DNA from: Ceratotherium simum simum
Lineage: Eukaryota; Chordata; Mammalia; Perissodactyla; Rhinocerotidae
Direction of reading: 5' to 3'
DNA: 64,000 bases
Assembly: GCF_000283155.1 (NCBI RefSeq)
Contig: NW_004454197.1
Span: 10,941,849 to 11,005,848, forward strand
Both the position numbers and the translations under genes were made by a program. The notes below the pieces were generated by a model, which saw only the letters and a list, made by a program, of their open reading frames with translations, was not told the DNA's origin and made no database searches. This document shows positions 60,027 through 64,000 of the stretch, one piece after another (positions within the stretch are counted from its first letter, which is position 1; each line of letters starts with the position of its first letter).

Positions 60027-60998
60027 AGAATGCTTTCTGAATGGATGAAAAAGAATGATCTCTTCTAAACTTGGCTCCATAGTTACTCAACAAAACAATT
60101 ATTAAAGTATCAGAATTAGGAAGAATAAGAAAGGGCCTTCTCTTTGAGAAAACAAAATCTCAATAAGGAAAGAAATCCTAAGCAAGAGTCATAAGATCAG
60201 GTCTGAGTTTTTTGGGATACAGCTACTAGTGGATTAGGGGGGTAATAAAAGATGGACCATTTAAGTTACAGAAAAAAACTGAGCTCTAATTTAAAGTAAG
60301 TGAAATAGTAACAACAAGCCATTACTATATACCACACAAAGTCTAACACTGTACATGCATAATACTAATTAATTTAAATACCTGAAAGGGCAAAGTAAAT
60401 AAGAAACAAAGAAAGTTGTAGATAAAAGAGAAAGCATTTATAAGTGAAATTTAACATATAATGTAGTATGGGATTTAGTATAAAATCTGAGGAGCAGAAA
60501 GAAAGAAATTGAGATAGGTAGAATAGGACCACATTGTAACAGTCAACAAAAGGAGATTTAATTTCATTTATTAATAAAGAGCAACTTTGTCAGGCTAGTG
60601 AAAGATAAATTAGATACTTTAGGTAAAAAATAAGAACCAATTAGGAATTAGATCAAGCCAGGAATGACAGAACACAGACTGGTTTTGAGTGATAGCAACG
60701 AAAAGTGAGAAAATGAAGAGATGCAGAAGAAGGTTTCAAAAGGAGAAGAACAGAAGTATGAAGAGACTAGTTAAAGAGGACAATAGTTGAGTACAGTGAC
60801 CCCATGGTTGCCATTTAAGGTAGCAATAGGATGGTAGAATGTTCCGTATTAGACTCTTGGGAAACCAGGCTCTCTGGTCTTCATGTCACTCAGACTGTTC
60901 CTTCTCCATCTCCTCTAATGATGAGATTTAATAGATTTACACACTTTGTAAAAGTGGTATCATCCCAGGACTACTTCTCTCACAAACAACCACTCTCT

Positions 60999-61250
60999 AG
61001 AAAAGGGGTCAGCAAACTATGACTGCAAGGCAATGGTCCTTCAACTAAGAATGTTTTTTATGTTTTTAGAGGGAAAAAGATGGAAGAGGCAGAAGGGAGG
61101 AGTGAGGAGGAAGACAGAGGAGGAGAAAGAAGAAGAGAAAGAGGTAAGAGGAGGAGGGGCAACAGTAACAACAAGTGAGGCCACATGTGGTCCACTAAGC
61201 CCAAAATATTTACTATCTGGTCGTTCACAAAAATGTTTGCCCATCTCTGA
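60999..61250 (+). mobile_element. Old hAT-like MITE relic with purine insert
   Basis: aaaggggtcagcaaactat at the left and aaaatatttactatctgg, aaaatgtttgcccatctctg at the right are the ends of a common MER1-group-like MITE. The middle is replaced or expanded by purine-rich DNA. Confidence 0.6.
61069..61160 (+). repeat. Purine-rich (GA/GGA/GAA)n tract
   Basis: About 90 bp of almost pure A and G on the plus strand, inside the MITE relic. Confidence 0.85.
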
Positions 61251-61269
61251 TCTAGAAGGTCTCATCTAG

Positions 61270-62390
61270 CCCCATGCCTTTAACATCACCTAGAGCTGAC
61301 GGCTTTCAAATGGATACTTCTAGTTCTGGCCTCAACCATGTACTTCATACTTCTATATATCCAACCTCCTATTCAATACACAGACTAGATTCTAACAGTT
61401 ATCTCGAGCTTCTCATGTCTAAATTTAAATTTGTAATAACTCCCCTATAATCTCTCCTCCCTAATTTTCTCTATCCCAGTAAATGGTACCCTAATTTATC
61501 CAGTTGCTTAAGACAAATCATTGGAGTCATGCTTGACTCCTCTCTTTCTCTTACACTCTATATCTAATCCACAGCAAGTGCTCTTGGTCTCATCTTCAAG
61601 ATATATTTACAAATCTACCGCTTCTCAGCACTTCCCACATAGCCTTAGCCACTGTCCTCTCTCCTCTGGAGTACATAATAGTCCCCTAACTGGTATTTCT
61701 TCCATACTCATGCCTAAGTACCACTCACCCACCACAGTGTATTCACTGCAAAGAAGTCAGAGAGATCCTTTTAAACTGTAAATCAGATCTGATAATTTAA
61801 TTTGATTTACATTTACTCAAAAAAGAAAACAAGGATTTCTCATATCACTCAAAACAAAATTAATGTATCTACCCATGGTCCACGTTACTTCCTATGACAT
61901 CATCTCGTACCAATCTCCCCCATGCCCATGCACCTCCAGCCACAATGACATCCTTGCCATTCTTCAAAAACTTTAAGAATACACTGTCTGAGAAGTTCAA
62001 CACCTGATGTTCCCTCTGCCTGAAATACTCAGAATCCACAAAGCTCACTCTCATTTTATTAGTCTCATCTCTATTGTGGACCTATTCAAAAAGGTTTCCT
62101 CTGACTTCCTTACCAAACAGCCCAGGCCATCATTCTCTATCTCCCTTTCTACTGCTTAACAGTATTTACTACCTTCACAGTACTTACTACTACCCAACAT
62201 TGTGTGTGTGTATACATGCACATATATCTACGCATGCAAACACACGTATGCTCTTTGTCCCTCACTGTAATAAACATTCTATGATAACAGGGATATTATT
62301 CTTTTAATTACCTAAAAACATAACTGGGTCATAATGAGTGTTCATCATATATTTTTTAAATAAATATCTGAAATTATTGCATGAATACCT
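61270..62390 (+). mobile_element. Old L2 LINE fragment
   Basis: agagatccttttaaactgta, tgttccctctgcctgaaata, aaaggtttcctctgacttcc and the worn L2 end (gtgttcatcatatatttt) occur in L2 order. A (TG)n lies near 62202. Confidence 0.7.
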
Positions 62391-62741
62391 ACCAGCTAAC
62401 AAAAGGTATCCAAAGATAATAGAGGGAAAGTGAATAATCTTCCTTGGCTAGTTTCTCTTTTAAAATTATCTAAGATGAAGCCAACTGAGTTTGGATTATG
62501 GGTATAGGTAAATCACCCTAAAATGTCAAAGAACAAAGGAAAGTATTTATGAGTAAAAGTGACATGGAGGAATGTGATTAAGGTAATGGAGGGATGTGAG
62601 CCAACTGTCCTTAGTTACTTCCCAAAGTCTGGGGCTAAAAAAAAATTTCTGAAAAATATTTCAAAGGTGATAAACCCTAAACCAATGGCTTAAGATCTCA
62701 TTTCCTCTGGCTTGCATCTGCCTGTGAACTCACTAACTCAC

Positions 62742-62837
62742 CTGGGCGACACTGGTTTGGAAATCCTTCCTCTAATGTCCAGGGCTCTTCTCCTTGCTCT
62801 ATCTTGAAAATTACTTCTGGCTTAGAAATGCAATATC
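62742..62837 (-). CDS. ZNF248: ZNF248, KRAB-B exon
   Basis: This 96-bp exon encodes the KRAB B box. On the minus strand the intron ends cttaacag, the exon reads YCISKPEVIFKIEQGEEPW and continues TLEEGFPNQCRP, and the donor is gtgagt. Both ends are phase 1: the first codon is split with the KRAB-A exon (Gly) and the last with the zinc-finger exon (Glu), so the three exons join in frame. The KPEVIFKIEQGEEPW core is the usual B-box signature, which supports the A box in TRIM28 recruitment. A 5.0-kb intron separates it from the finger exon and a 272-bp intron from KRAB-A. It was found by reading the minus strand between the other exons. Confidence 0.93.

Positions 62838-64000
<1,163 letters not shown>

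Larger units (their letters stand above)
57733..62741 (-). other. ZNF248: ZNF248 intron between KRAB-B and finger exon
   Basis: This 5-kb intron is bounded by gtgagt and tttctag on the minus strand. It contains a diverged direct duplication (57985-58720), a long-type ERE (59781-60026), a hAT-like relic with an internal purine tract (60999-61250) and an old plus-strand L2 fragment (about 61270-62390). The stretches 58730-59765 and 60040-60998 show no recognisable element or exon. Reading frames within it are short and unconvincing. Confidence 0.8.

Overview
This is a mammalian nuclear window. It carries many copies of the tRNA-Ser-derived ERE SINE, which is known from horses, asses, zebras and their relatives, so a perissodactyl, most likely an equid, is the best guess. 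The A/T-rich base composition, L1 LINEs with antisense reverse transcriptase, MaLR LTRs, MIR/L2 relics and a KRAB zinc-finger gene all fit. A run of exactly 100 N (50844-50943) marks an assembly gap. There are no prokaryotic features. Layout. (1) 1-24 kb is a pile of nested retroelements: three large L1s with their ORFs on the minus strand (A, B, C), interrupted by EREs, a solo MaLR LTR, a small plus-strand L1 and an ERV LTR; then a decayed plus-strand endogenous retrovirus (pol to env, 15.7-20.1 kb); then a 5'-truncated plus-strand L1 (D). (2) 23.7-28.4 kb holds an RPS12 processed pseudogene, a tRNA-Glu/RTE composite SINE, an old L1, an MLT1-type LTR and a second, more complete copy of the ERV LTR. 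(3) 28.4-30.6 kb is mostly non-repetitive and has a CpG island (about 29.58-30.06 kb) with NRF1-like and ZNF143-like promoter motifs and a strong minus-strand splice donor. It is a candidate promoter of a gene whose remaining exons I cannot identify. (4) 30.9-47.4 kb is three more minus-strand L1s end to end: F (nearly full length and the best preserved), G and H (internally deleted, with tandem repeats of about 190 bp in its 5' UTR). (5) 47.4-56.2 kb is mixed unique DNA and old repeats, with a hAT-type MITE and a diverged local duplication. (6) 56.2-63.3 kb is the one confident protein-coding gene: the ZNF248 orthologue on the minus strand. Three coding exons are visible: KRAB-A (63110-63236), KRAB-B (62742-62837) and the zinc-finger exon (56234-57732). 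The start-codon exon lies beyond the right edge. How the parts relate. ZNF248 is predicted to be a nuclear DNA-binding repressor that recruits TRIM28/KAP1 through its KRAB domain; KRAB zinc-finger proteins commonly silence transposable elements such as those filling the rest of the window. All six large L1s (A, B, C, F, G, H) lie on the same strand as ZNF248 and downstream of it. I found no undescribed functional system. The most unusual items are the tandem 5' UTR units of L1 H, the internally deleted L1s, the ERV env/pol remnant, and the orphan CpG-island promoter.
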